Assembly (NCBI GenBank): GCA_941918925.1
Contig: OW799234.1
Coordinates: forward strand, 8,089,001 to 8,153,000
Direction of reading: 5' to 3'
DNA from: Phyto melanocephala
Taxonomy: Eukaryota > Arthropoda > Insecta > Diptera > Rhinophoridae
Length of the DNA: 64,000 nt
Numbering within the stretch: the stretch's first letter is position 1; each line of letters opens with the position of its first letter. The notes under the pieces were generated by a model. That model made no database searches, was not told the DNA's origin, and saw only the letters and a program-made list of their open reading frames with translations. The position numbers and the translations under genes were made by a program. Shown here piece after piece: positions 37,701-49,267 of this stretch.

Positions 37701-38655
37701 AAAAAATTAACTATTTACCTACATACATTGAATATAAAATTAACTCAGTTTAAGATATTGCAAGAAAAATTTGTAGTTCCGTCAAGGTGCTCATTGTAGA
37801 AAAAACTACATTGCTAAGAAATTTTAGGAATCTAGGACTGTATAAAAAGTACTTATTCTTTTGTATTACTAGTAGTAATAGGTACCTATGTTAAGAATTA
37901 AATTATTATATGCATTGATGTTTGCGACTATAAATTTCAGTTATTCTTAAAACTTTTCTTTTATTAAGAAGATGTAGGTATTAGCTTGTGTACACACATT
38001 GATGTTAAAATTACAAATTTTTTAGCAATACATAAATTTAAATAAAAATTTTATTCATAAAAAAATTAGTTTTAAGATCTTTATCAATTTCCTTTGCTGA
38101 ATAAATAAATTAACAATTAAAAAAGGTTAAAGGTTTTAAAATTTTTTAAAATATCAAAATGGCCCTATCTATACCATGTAGTGCGTAAAAAAAACAATAA
38201 GAACTGCATCTTTAGATTTTCGATATCGTTAAAAAAGGTTCCGCGTCAAATGCAATTAAGTTCGGGATCAGTAAGTTCTAAAAAAATAGTTTATTTCACT
38301 TAACAAAGATATTTTTTAGATTGTGATTTTGATTATAATCAAATAATTTCATTAAGAAATGTAAATAAATAAAAAATTTAAAAAAAATAAACAAAATATC
38401 TTAAAGGGCTTTCAGAAATCTGCTTCGACTCGGAACGTTTTTGTTCCGAAATGACCCGAGGAAACATTTTTCGGTTTCAGCACAACATCGGCTACAGCGT
38501 GGTGAAAGGGCCTTATTTTGGTTGTACCCCTAATGCACATATGAGGGTACAAACTATAATAAACATCAGACAAAAGATTGAATTTTACTGAAGGATTTTT
38601 TTAATTGGTATAATAATTATCATGCTATCCATATTAGAAAAAATTTACTTAATAA
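34736..38655. other. AT-rich non-coding stretch
   Basis: No gene is seen. Notable small structures are a GCTCCTA-T-TAGGAGC hairpin near 34779 and GCCAGTTG facing CAACTGGC across 34922-34962. There are TTG-rich and CT-rich DNA at 36.1-36.8 kb and several TAGGTACCTA palindromes at 37.2-37.9 kb. A 115-residue minus-strand frame at 36294-36641 is Lys/Arg/Thr-biased low complexity and I do not accept it as a gene. Confidence 0.5.
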
Positions 38656-39438
38656 CAAGTAACAGTGCTATATTCGGCCGTGCCGAATCTTATATACCCT
38701 TCACAACGTGTAGTCATCCAATAACAATTGTTTGTATCACCATTCATCCCATATAAAATACGTGCATACGTACACGTTAGAATAAATGTGGCATCGAATC
38801 CCAGCTGAGCCAAAAAATTTTATTTTATTTTATTTAATATATTATTTATATTTTATTATTTTTTTTTATATTTTTTTTAAATTTTTTTAAAAAATTTTTT
38901 TAGAAAAATTTTTAAAAAATTTTTTAAAATTTTTTTTAAAATTTTTTTAAAATTTTTTTTTTGTAGTTTTTTTTTATTATTTTTTTCTTATTTTTAATAT
39001 TTTTTTTTTTGTAATTTTTTTTGTTTGGTATGTGTTTTACATGTATCTATGTATGTATGTTGTTGTTGTAATTGTGAAAAAAAACGAGGTGGTCGTGGTT
39101 TTTTGCTCATATCTCAGAAAGTTATGGGGCGATTGTGCTGAATTTCAATAGCGATTCATTCCTGGATATTTCCAAGAGATTGATACCATATACAGATCTG
39201 AGGAACATATAGTTGCTTCTAAAAGTTGATTTCAACCAACACACGGACAGACGGGCAGACGGACAGACGGACAGACGGATAGACGGACAGACGGACAGAC
39301 GGTCAGGGCTTAATCGACTCCTCTATTCGTAAGCTTTCAGAAAATATATACTTTATGGGGTCGGAAATGAAAATTGTAGAAATTACAAACGGAATGACAA
39401 AGCTATATATACCCTTGTGCACCACAGGTGAAGGGTAT
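38656..39438 (+). mobile_element. TATACCC-ended repeat, subfamily 2, copy B, inner inversion
   Basis: This has the same outline as copy A but belongs to the subfamily with GTTATGGGGCGATTGTGCTG, TTGCTTCTAAAAGTTGATTT and the closing hairpin TATACCCTTGTGCACC...GGTGAAGGGTATA. The opening hairpin ATTCGGC-CGT-GCCGAAT is perfect (about 38672-38688). Uniquely, the central part (about 38780-39050) is reversed relative to the other copies: CACG...GCCAT/GAATCCCAGCTGAGCC lies on the left, followed by a T-rich tract, then GGTATGTGTTTTACATG on the right. A GGACAGAC-type 8-bp minisatellite is expanded at 39241-39306. Confidence 0.75.
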
Positions 39439-42400
39439 AATATAAACTACGTACGTCAAATAGCAGCCAGCAAAATATTTAACAACCAAGACGCCTCCAA
39501 GCCAAAAATACTTAAAATTTCTTAAACACGATGATGGGACACCCTATAATTCTATATATACAGCTCCAACAACAACAGCAGCATAAAGAACAAGTAAACT
39601 ATAGCAAAATACTAACAACAAGCAATACCAGCTCCAGCAACAACAACAAATGTATAAGAACAAGAAAAAAATGGGGAAAAAATTGCAAAAAAAAAGCATA
39701 AATACAATTTTAAAAAAATCAGTCTTTCTCGTTTGTGCACACATGTGGCATTAAATATGATTGACAATCGATGGATGGATGGTTGGATGAACGAACGAAC
39801 AACGACTCCCGACAATTTATATGTTTGAATGTACATACATACATATGTTAATATGTTTGTGGATTTTGTGTTTTGTAAAGGGGAGCAGAAAAGCCGAGGG
39901 ACTTTGCTGGAAAAATAAAAAAATAACGAACATTAAATGTAATAAATACGGGATGAATGAATGGATGGTTTGATAAATGTGTGTGATGGAAATATGGATT
40001 ATATCCATACTTTGATACACCAAACGACTACCGATTCCCTTTCCTAAGAGACAGCCAGCCAGCCAGCCAGAGCCTTGGTGATTGTAGGTGCTTATCTCTC
40101 TGTAACGTGTGTATGTGTTTTATAGTATCTTAGTGTTTGTGTGCACATCATGTATTTGGTACTTGGTAACAGTTTGAGAGGAAATTGAAAATTTTATAAG
40201 AAGTAAGTGTTTGAGAAGGGAAGAAGAAATGTATGTATGTATGGATGTATGCACCACAAAACCCTACAGCATTTTACCAAGTCTGGTCTCATTCACTACA
40301 CTTCAATAAAAGAGAACAAGAGGTGACTGATTTGTAACGAAAAAAAAAATCTATTTAATTGGAGAAAGAAATACAAAAGTGTAAAAAATATCACTTACAC
40401 ACACTACACAAACGTATACCGTCCGTCACCCACAGTGGGGTCATACAGTCGTAAATAGAGTGGGTGAATGTTCAAGTTTATTGTGTTATTGGGGACGGGG
40501 GCTGCTGTGTACAGACAAACACTTGTGATTGATAGATTGTAGATAGTTGGTTGGCTGGTTGCTGGCTGCAATATGTAGAGTTACAGAAATTTTGCAAAAC
40601 AAAAAAGAAAAAATGGAAAAACAAAAAAGAAAAGTTTTATATGAACAAATTTTCTTTTTATGCACATAAATTAGGAATTCATTTTGTTAGCTACAGATTT
40701 ATTTTTATATACAAGAGTAAGGAAACAAAAAGATATTTATTGGCGAATATGTTACCACGTATAATACATACCTACTTATAGGTTGAGGTTAAACATTTAG
40801 AAAATGTATTAAATTTTATTCTTTAATATAACAATCATCTACTTATATAGGTATTGATGATTGTTTTATTTTAAGTACATTCTTGATAAAACCACTGAGA
40901 ATATTTAAAAAAATTTTGATATTTAATAGAAACATTTGATGTGCTTATTTGGTTTAAAAAAATAATAATTTCAAAATAAATGAAATAATAAAATTTTAGT
41001 AAATATGTACATGGAAAGTCAATTTTGGATTTCAAGAATTTTTTTTACATAAATTTGCTTTTGATAAAATTACATACATGTGTATGAATTAAGTTTTTTT
41101 TAATGTTAGAAATTTCTTCATAAAAAGAGTATTTCCTATTTGAAAAAAATGTTACACAATTTTTGAAAAACTTACTCTTTCTATTCTTTAATAAATTTTT
41201 AAATTACTATTAATGGATGCAATTTTAACAAATTCTTGATTTGTAACCAATTTTTATTATAGTGCTTATAGATAAAAATTTAAAAATTCTTTATTTATAG
41301 ATATATTTTGATAGTTAACATTTTTTTGACTTTATTTACAAAAATGTAGTAGAATTATGACAAATATTCATAATTAAAAATAAAAAATTACAAAAAATTT
41401 AGATAAATTTCCGATAAAAAAATATTTTAAATTTAATATTTTTTTTTTATTAAAAAAAACGTACCTATAATGGTTTTTGTTTCAATATCAGATGAAAACC
41501 TTTATTTTTAAATGACTTGATTTAGTTAAGTTCTTTAAATGCCAAAGATTTTGAATAACATCTACAGTGTTTGCTTTCAAATGATTTAAGAAGTGAATAT
41601 TATGCAGTTTTACTCAGACCAAATTTAATGACAACATCAAATAATGTTCCACCAACAACTAAATTGCTTTAAAAAAATCTATTACATATGTATATTTTAA
41701 GGTTTCATTATTCGATCCAAGTTCAAAATTTGAAAATTTATTTTATTCAAACTGTTTAACTCAAACCCAATATTGAGCAACAAACCCTAAACCGAAACAT
41801 TTCTGCCATCACTTTCTTCATAAATAGATAATTAAGGTACAAAACCTTTTTAATTCTTTTAATTTGCTACGAATAAGTCTATAAAAATTTAAGAATATTT
41901 GTGCCAGAAAGAAATATGCTAGGAGTGTTGTCATAAAAAAAAATTAAATTATAAAAGTCACAAATTAATTGAATTGAAAGTTTTTCATTCGCTTAACAAT
42001 TTAGTATTGTTTTTTGTATGATTTTAAATTGAATGCCGCCGTGGTGCCACAAAAGACTTTTTTACGTTATTGCTGTAAGTTGAAATTTGCTTGCCACGAT
42101 AGTTGTGGGGTTATGTGGAGTATAATATAAGTACTCTCGATGATGACTGGTGGCTGGCTGGCAGACAACGGCAATGGCATATATAAGTTCGAATGTATTA
42201 AAGGCAGACGGTCTTGTTAAACAAACTTGTGCCGTTCTTTTGCCATCGTCGTTGCTGGTTGCAATGAACAGTTTTTTCGTATGTTGCTAATAACAATGTT
42301 GTTTTAAGTTAATGAAGTTGTTGTTGTGGTCTTGATGTTTTAAAATGTTGTCAAGACGTAGGTACGTACAAACGAAACGGTCATGACTTTTTTTTATTTT

Positions 42401-43540
42401 TAGCTGCAAACGTTAAAAAAATTTAACTTCCTTTTTATTTATAAGATTTTTTGTTTATTTTTTCCCACTGTGGTTTTTTGTCTTTAAAATAGATATAAGA
42501 CAAGTGTTTTGATCTGTATTTATTTTCCATCAACAACTTCTTAGTTTTGTTGTTGTCATACCAGCAACATCATTTTTTTAATACAAATATGCCACTTTAT
42601 CAAATTATATATGATTTAACTAAACTCACTAGAGCCGCACTTGCAAGCATTTTTACGCAACAACAAAAATAAATAATAATAAGAAAGAAGAATCGTACAA
42701 CATGTGCAACTCAATTCATATTTCCACTCAGCTATCAATTTTAACTGTCTCAGTATTAAAATTTGAAAACATTCTCCTTATTTGTTTTGTTAACAAGTTC
42801 TCAATTAAATACTCTCTCGTTTTTATATTCGTTATAAGAATTTTCTTATCAAAATGTTACAAAACCAATTGGTTTGTTTTCTTAATGATGTTTGGTGCTG
42901 CGACCAAATGTTGGATGTGGCATCTTTAGGTTTGATGTTACAAATTGTCAATTTTCCACTCATACTGTTTGTTAAGGGGTAGTTGCAACGTTATGTTTAG
43001 AGTGTTATTTACGGGTTCATTGATAAAGAGGCGTAAATACATGTTCGAAAATGTTTGATAGTTTCAGAAAAATCAAAAGGTTATGGGTTACACTCATGGA
43101 AATAATGTTGGTACAACTGAAATGATATGACGTTTAAATATATAAACACAATTATTTTATTTAAAAAGGAACAATTTTAAAACTATTTTGATTATATTTT
43201 TCAATGAATTTTTCTTATAATGAAATTAGATCTTTAATTTGTTATTTTTGGTCTTAATTTTATTTTTTTTTCTTTGAAGTAACAAAGAAAGCAGGTTTCT
43301 TTTAACAGTTTGTAATTCCGTATCTTATTTTCGTTTTAATAAAGGGAACATACATTAAAAAATATAGGTTTTGTTAAAAAAATCTCTGCTTATTCTAAAT
43401 ATAAAGATTTCTAAAAATTCTTATTAACCTGTAAAGAATTTCTTTTTCGCCTTTTATACCTATAGAAGATTTTTTTGAACCTACTTATATCCATGTAGCT
43501 ACAATATTTACAAATACTATTAAATTAAAGACAAATGGTT
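39439..43540. other. non-coding stretch
   Basis: No gene is seen. 39540-40560 and 42020-42300 are more complex than the usual AT-rich DNA (GATG/GGAT repeats near 39768-39785 and CCAGCCAGCCAGCC near 40054), but no conserved frame or splice-bounded exon could be supported. GGGACACCCTATAATTC near 39536 resembles a Tc1/mariner-like terminus. Confidence 0.45.
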
Positions 43541-43541
43541 A

Positions 43542-43690
43542 ATTCACAAGGGTGTCCTAAGTGTCGTATTGCTATTAAGTCATAATTTCGCAAAAAGCTT
43601 AAAATTATTTAAATATGCTGTATTGTTTAATGTAAGATTTTTAAAAATTAAGACTTTATGACAATATGACAGTTGGGACACCTTGTGAAT
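43542..43690. mobile_element. 149-bp Tc1/mariner-type MITE
   Basis: Imperfect inverted ends of about 45 bp begin ATTCACAAGGGTGTCC on the left and mirror GGACACCTTGTGAAT on the right. TA dinucleotides (43540-43541 and 43691-43692) flank them, the target duplication of Tc1/mariner elements. The interior is AT-rich and non-coding. GGGTGTCC ends fit mariner-type termini. Confidence 0.7.
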
Positions 43691-43937
43691 TAGCCAAATG
43701 TTTATACATATATTTAACCTTTGTACTTATCTCGTTATAATAAGCAGTGATATAAAATAAAGACACTTGTTCATTTAAACAATTTCAACTTACTTTTCGC
43801 AAATACCTGTAAAAATATAATATAATCACAAAAACTTTTACCTAAAATATTTAAAAGGGTTTTGAAGAAGTTGTTTTTACTTTTTCAGGTATTCAATTAT
43901 TCTATAGCTGAAAAAAATATAATTTTAGTGGTAAAAA

Positions 43938-44225
43938 TATGGGAAAAACAGAGGCAGTCGTGTTTATTTGCTCATATCTCAGAAGGTTATGGGGCGATTG
44001 TGCTGAATTTCAATAGCGATTCATTCCCGGATATTTCCAAAAGATTGATGCCATACAAAGGCCTTAGGATCATATGGTTGCTTCTAAAAGTTGATTTCAA
44101 CCAACACACGGACAGACGGACATGGCTTAATGGACTCCTCTATTCATAAGCTTTCGGATATGAAAATTGTAGAAATTACAAACATAATGACAAAGCTATA
44201 TATACCCTTGTGCACCACAGGGTAT
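43938..44225 (+). mobile_element. TATACCC-ended repeat, subfamily 2, copy C, 5'-truncated
   Basis: Only the right half is present: TTGCTCATATCTCAGAAGG, GTTATGGGGCGATTGTGCTG, GTTGATTTCAACCAACACAC, a single short GGACAGACGGACA, and the closing CCTTGTGCACCACAGGGTATA. The opening hairpin, AT tract and CAGCTGGGATTC block are missing. The right end has lost the GTGAA step of the closing hairpin. Confidence 0.72.
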
Positions 44226-44434
44226 AAAAAAGTACTTAAATTAATTTTTAAAAGTTTGAGAAAGCGTTAATCTTACAAAAAATTCTTTAACTTTGACCTC
44301 TATAATAATTTTTTTATAGGAATAGATGCCTATAGTCTATTTCTAATAAGTTTTTTATTAATACGAAATTTGTTAAAGCATCCGCTTTTTTCATTCTATC
44401 ATTATTATTTCAAAGTTGATTGTGTAAATTTTAT

Positions 44435-45183
44435 TATACCCTTCACACAGTGAAAAAGGGTATATATAGGTTTGTCATTCCGTGTGAAATTTCTACAATT
44501 TTCATTTGCTGAAAGCTTATGAATAGGGGAGTCGATCAAGCTCTGTCAGTCTGTCCGTGTGTATGTTGAAATCAACTTTTTGAAGCCCTCAGACATCGCT
44601 TGGACCCGGGTGAGGTATTGAAAATCAGAAATATCGTTACATAAACACCTGAGATATGAGCAAAAACCCACGACCACCTTGATTTTTTTTTACAAAAACA
44701 ACATTACAACAACAACATACATACATACAAACGTGTATACTGGTTAGAGTAACCATGGCATTGAATCCCAGCTGAGCCAAAAAAAAATTTTTTTTATTTT
44801 TTATTTAATATATTATTTATTTTTTTTTTAAATTTTTTTTTTATATTTTTTTTTAATTTTTTTATTTATTTTTTTATTTATTTTTTTAATTTTTAATTTT
44901 TTGTTTGTTTTATATTTATTATTTATATTAATTATTTTTTAAAAAATTTTTTTTTTAATTTTTTTTTAAATTTTTTTTTATTTTTTTTAACATACATACG
45001 TAAATTTATAATTTTACAATGGGATGTTTTTATATATGTATGTTTTTTATATGTATGTACCTACATACATACATACGTATTTCATATGGGATGAATGGTA
45101 ATACAAACTACTGTTATTGCATGACCACACGTTGCGAAGGGTATATAAGATTCGGCACGGCCGAGTATAGCGCTCTCACTTAT
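44435..45183 (-). mobile_element. TATACCC-ended repeat, subfamily 1, copy D
   Basis: A full-length minus-oriented copy: closing hairpin at 44435-44465, CAACTTTTTGAAGCCC, GAGATATGAGCAAAAACCC, GAATCCCAGCTGAGCC, an AT tract at 44778-44990, and the opening block ending GAGTATAGCGCTCTCACTT. The opening hairpin has one mismatch (ACTCGGC/GCCGAAT in its own orientation). Its orientation opposes copy C, only about 210 bp away. Confidence 0.75.
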
Positions 45184-45605
45184 TAAAAATAAATTTTTCT
45201 TAGTTTTGTATTCGTTACAAAATTTTACAACATTTATAGGTACCTATGTACCTATTTGTGGTTTAGAAAATTTACCGATTTACAAAAAGTTTGGATTAGT
45301 GTTATAACAAACTGCACGCGATTAATCCTTAAAGCGTTCGCTTGTTTTAAAAACAGTAAATACCTTAAACATAACATATGTATGTATGTAGGTATTTACA
45401 ATACAAGAAAATATTTCGATAATTTTTAAAACATAAAAATAGGTTTTCTATTATTATGTTAATTCAAGAGATTCGAATAAATTTCCAAAAAACCTTTAAT
45501 TTTAAATATTATGTAAATTTCTTCGATCTTTTTTTATTAATATATTGTTTTTATTTATTCGAGCTTAAGATCACTTTTTTTATAAAAATTATTTTTTTAT
45601 TCCGA

Positions 45606-45645
45606 TATTTCGCTACCACATTGGGTAGCTTCTTCAGGGAAAGTT
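45606..45645 (-). ncRNA. hammerhead-like ribozyme core, left Penelope arm
   Basis: On the minus strand: CTGAAGA (45637-45631), a 6-bp helix II (GCTACC/GGTAGC with a 6-nt loop), then GAAA (45611-45608). These are the conserved hammerhead boxes in correct order and spacing. Hammerheads are reported in the terminal repeats of Penelope-like elements. Helices I and III are not resolved by eye. Confidence 0.6.
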
Positions 45646-46027
45646 TTTACAATTTATAACAATTAAAATATTAAAATTGTTCAAAAACAAATTTTTTAAA
45701 AAAGGCGGGAAAATTTTTTGTTTACATTTAAAATAACAAACGAAAATTCAAATGCATACATATATCATAAAAAATATTTTTGTCAACAATTTTATAATTT
45801 TTTTTTTTTTTTTTTTTTTTTCAAAAAAGGCGGGAAAATTATTTTGTCAACATTTAAAATATTGTACAAACAAAAATTTAAATACATACATACATATAAA
45901 ATATTACAAATTACAAAAACTTTTCAAATATTATACAAACAAAAAATACAGATATTATACAAACAAAAAATACAGATGCATATAATATATTATATTAAAA
46001 CTAACTAACTAAAAAACTAACATAGTT

Positions 46028-47397
46028 CTAGACCTTATTAACTAATAGCCTATAATTCTGTGCAACATTAGCTGTATCAGTCTTATAATTAATTCTTTGT
46101 GTATACGGTACTTTTATAATTTGCAACATTTCCAATATATATCTACGTCTATAGTTATTCTCTGTATTTAAAACTGTTGTGTTTTCAAAATCAGGATAAT
46201 GATTGGAATTAGTGCAGTGTAATGATAATGCAGTTTTTTGTGCAGTTGTTGTGTTCCTGTTTTTTTGGTCTGACTTATGTCCAGCTAACCTAGTTTTAAG
46301 TTTATTTTTCGTTGTACCTACATATACCTTATCACAAGTTTCATTATTATTACCACTACATGGTATTTTATAAACTAAATTAGACCTATCGAATTTATCT
46401 ATTCTATCCTTCGTTTTACTAAATAATCTACCTAATGTGTTATACATTTTATGGGCCATTGTATATTTCCTACTGTCATAAATCTGAGATTTCTCCAATC
46501 TTTCAGATAAAAGAGGAACATAAGTTACTGATTTATGAATTTTAGGTTCAATAGTAGTTCTTGCATCTAAATTGTCCTGTTTTTTAAATTGACTTATCAA
46601 TCTACAAATCAACTGGGTCGGATAATTATTATCAATTAAAATATTCTTAATATTCTCTATATTCTTTCTATGAAATACCTTATCACTAATCTTCAAAATT
46701 CTCTCAATTAGATTTCTCGCTGTATTTATGATAATTCTCTTCGGGTGTTTTGAATAATAATTAATGATTCTTCCAGAAGACGTGGGCTTCTGGTACCAAT
46801 CCATTAATAATTGTTCACCCTTTCTTATTACTAATGTATCTAAATAAGGAATTTTCGAGTTACATTCTTTTTCAATAGTAAATTTTATATTATCATGAAA
46901 AGAATTGAAAGTTGTTAATAAATCATCAACAATTTGATTAGGAACAATCAAAAATAAATCATCAACATATTTCGTAATTATTTTTGGTTCCATATCTAAT
47001 TTTCCAATACAACAGTCTAATAATTTCTCCATAACAATATCTGCTATAATAGGAGAAGCTGGAGATCCCATAGGAAGCCCTTTCTGTTGTATATATATCC
47101 TATTATCATATCTGAAATATCTATTATCGATTATACAAAATTTCAGAATACGTAGAAAAAGATTCTTATCTATCATTGTATATTCCTCTATCAATTCCCA
47201 TTTTTCGTTTATAATATCTAAAGCTACGTCTATTGGTATACTTGGAAATAAAGATACAACATCAAGTGAAATTAACTTTTCACTATCTTGTATCTTCAAG
47301 TTCCGTATTTTTTCTCTAAATTGTAAAGAATTCTTTACATTATATTTAGAGTTTTCAGTTAACTTCTTTAGAATATTTGTAATATATCTACAAAGTT
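46028..47397 (-). CDS. 5'-truncated Penelope RT/GIY-YIG ORF, left arm
   Basis: This is a mirror copy of the right-arm ORF, with the same 423-residue product after the first usable start and the same 5' truncation at the palindrome centre. It therefore also begins inside the reverse transcriptase domain and ends NYRLLVNKV followed by a stop. The YVDD catalytic box, the GIY-YIG-like Y-V-G block and the downstream Arg and Glu are all intact. Without the missing N-terminal part the protein should not be a complete polymerase. A transcript crossing both arms would fold into a very long hairpin RNA. Confidence 0.88.
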
Positions 47398-47413
47398 AAC
47401 TCTCCATCTTATG

Positions 47414-48783
47414 AACTTTGTAGATATATTACAAATATTCTAAAGAAGTTAACTGAAAACTCTAAATATAATGTAAAGAATTCTTTACAATTTAGAGAAA
47501 AAATACGGAACTTGAAGATACAAGATAGTGAAAAGTTAATTTCACTTGATGTTGTATCTTTATTTCCAAGTATACCAATAGACGTAGCTTTAGATATTAT
47601 AAACGAAAAATGGGAATTGATAGAGGAATATACAATGATAGATAAGAATCTTTTTCTACGTATTCTGAAATTTTGTATAATCGATAATAGATATTTCAGA
47701 TATGATAATAGGATATATATACAACAGAAAGGGCTTCCTATGGGATCTCCAGCTTCTCCTATTATAGCAGATATTGTTATGGAGAAATTATTAGACTGTT
47801 GTATTGGAAAATTAGATATGGAACCAAAAATAATTACGAAATATGTTGATGATTTATTTTTGATTGTTCCTAATCAAATTGTTGATGATTTATTAACAAC
47901 TTTCAATTCTTTTCATGATAATATAAAATTTACTATTGAAAAAGAATGTAACTCGAAAATTCCTTATTTAGATACATTAGTAATAAGAAAGGGTGAACAA
48001 TTATTAATGGATTGGTACCAGAAGCCCACGTCTTCTGGAAGAATCATTAATTATTATTCAAAACACCCGAAGAGAATTATCATAAATACAGCGAGAAATC
48101 TAATTGAGAGAATTTTGAAGATTAGTGATAAGGTATTTCATAGAAAGAATATAGAGAATATTAAGAATATTTTAATTGATAATAATTATCCGACCCAGTT
48201 GATTTGTAGATTGATAAGTCAATTTAAAAAACAGGACAATTTAGATGCAAGAACTACTATTGAACCTAAAATTCATAAATCAGTAACTTATGTTCCTCTT
48301 TTATCTGAAAGATTGGAGAAATCTCAGATTTATGACAGTAGGAAATATACAATGGCCCATAAAATGTATAACACATTAGGTAGATTATTTAGTAAAACGA
48401 AGGATAGAATAGATAAATTCGATAGGTCTAATTTAGTTTATAAAATACCATGTAGTGGTAATAATAATGAAACTTGTGATAAGGTATATGTAGGTACAAC
48501 GAAAAATAAACTTAAAACTAGGTTAGCTGGACATAAGTCAGACCAAAAAAACAGGAACACAACAACTGCACAAAAAACTGCATTATCATTACACTGCACT
48601 AATTCCAATCATTATCCTGATTTTGAAAACACAACAGTTTTAAATACAGAGAATAACTATAGACGTAGATATATATTGGAAATGTTGCAAATTATAAAAG
48701 TACCGTATACACAAAGAATTAATTATAAGACTGATACAGCTAATGTTGCACAGAATTATAGGCTATTAGTTAATAAGGTCTAG
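47414..48783 (+). CDS. 5'-truncated Penelope RT/GIY-YIG ORF, right arm
   Basis: Encodes the C-terminal part of a Penelope-like reverse transcriptase fused to a GIY-YIG endonuclease, which together copy and insert the element by target-primed synthesis. The frame is open back to the arm edge (upstream residues include NILKKLTENSKYNVKNS), so the true start is lost; the first conventional-type start gives 423 residues. In that numbering: DVVSLFPSIP 13-22, GLPMGSPASP 74-83, catalytic YVDD 111-114, PYLDT 151-155, WYQKPTSSGR 168-177. The endonuclease follows: VYKIPC near 299, YVG 316-318, Arg327 and His331 (LKTRLAGH), Glu370 (RRRYILEML). No internal stops. Upstream fingers (early RT motifs) are missing. 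Confidence 0.9.
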
Positions 48784-49159
48784 AACTATGTTAGTTTTTT
48801 AGTTAGTTAGTTTTAATATAATATATTATATGCATCTGTATTTTTTGTTTGTATAATATCTGTATTTTTTGTTTGTATAATATTTGAAAAGTTTTTGTAA
48901 TTTGTAATATTTTATATGTATGTATGTATTTAAATTTTTGTTTGTACAATATTTTAAATGTTGACAAAATAATTTTCCCGCCTTTTTTGAAAAAAAAAAA
49001 AAATTATAAAATTGTTGACAAAAATATTTTTTATGATATATGTATGCATTTGAATTTTCGTTTGTTATTTTAAATGTAAACAAAAAATTTTCCCGCCTTT
49101 TTTAAAAAATTTGTTTTTGAACAATTTTAATATTTTAATTGTTATAAATTGTAAAAACT

Positions 49160-49196
49160 TTCCCTGAAGAAGCTACCCAATGTGGTAGCGAAATAT
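49160..49196 (+). ncRNA. hammerhead-like ribozyme core, right Penelope arm
   Basis: CTGAAGA at 49164-49170, helix II GCTACC (49172-49177) and GGTAGC (49184-49189) with loop CAATGT, and GAAA at 49190-49193. It lies about 380 bp after the ORF stop and is the mirror of the left-arm motif. The core agrees with the hammerhead consensus; the outer helices are unproven. Confidence 0.6.
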
Positions 49197-49267
49197 CGGA
49201 ATAAAAAAATAATTTTTATAAAAAAAGTGATCTTAAGCTCGAATAAATAAAAACAACCTTTAATTTT

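Larger units (their letters stand above)
45491..49267. mobile_element. palindromic Penelope-like retroelement insertion
   Basis: Two 5'-truncated copies of one Penelope-like element lie head to head as an inverted repeat: left arm 45545-47397 (minus) and right arm 47414-49256 (plus), separated by 16 bp (47398-47413). The two arms encode the same protein. The only length difference I found is a T/A homopolymer: 24 in the left arm (45798-45821), 14 in the right (48990-49003). A 13-bp direct repeat AACCTTTAATTTT borders the whole structure (45491-45503 and 49255-49267), which suggests a single insertion event. The left side also has 41 bp (45504-45544) with no mirror on the right but matching the solo fragment at 29.05 kb. 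Hammerhead-like cores sit near both outer ends. Confidence 0.85.

Noticed and set aside
39241..39306. CRISPR-like regular 8-bp repeats (GGACAGAC)
   Set aside because: Direct tandem minisatellite without spacers, inside a eukaryotic repeat element.
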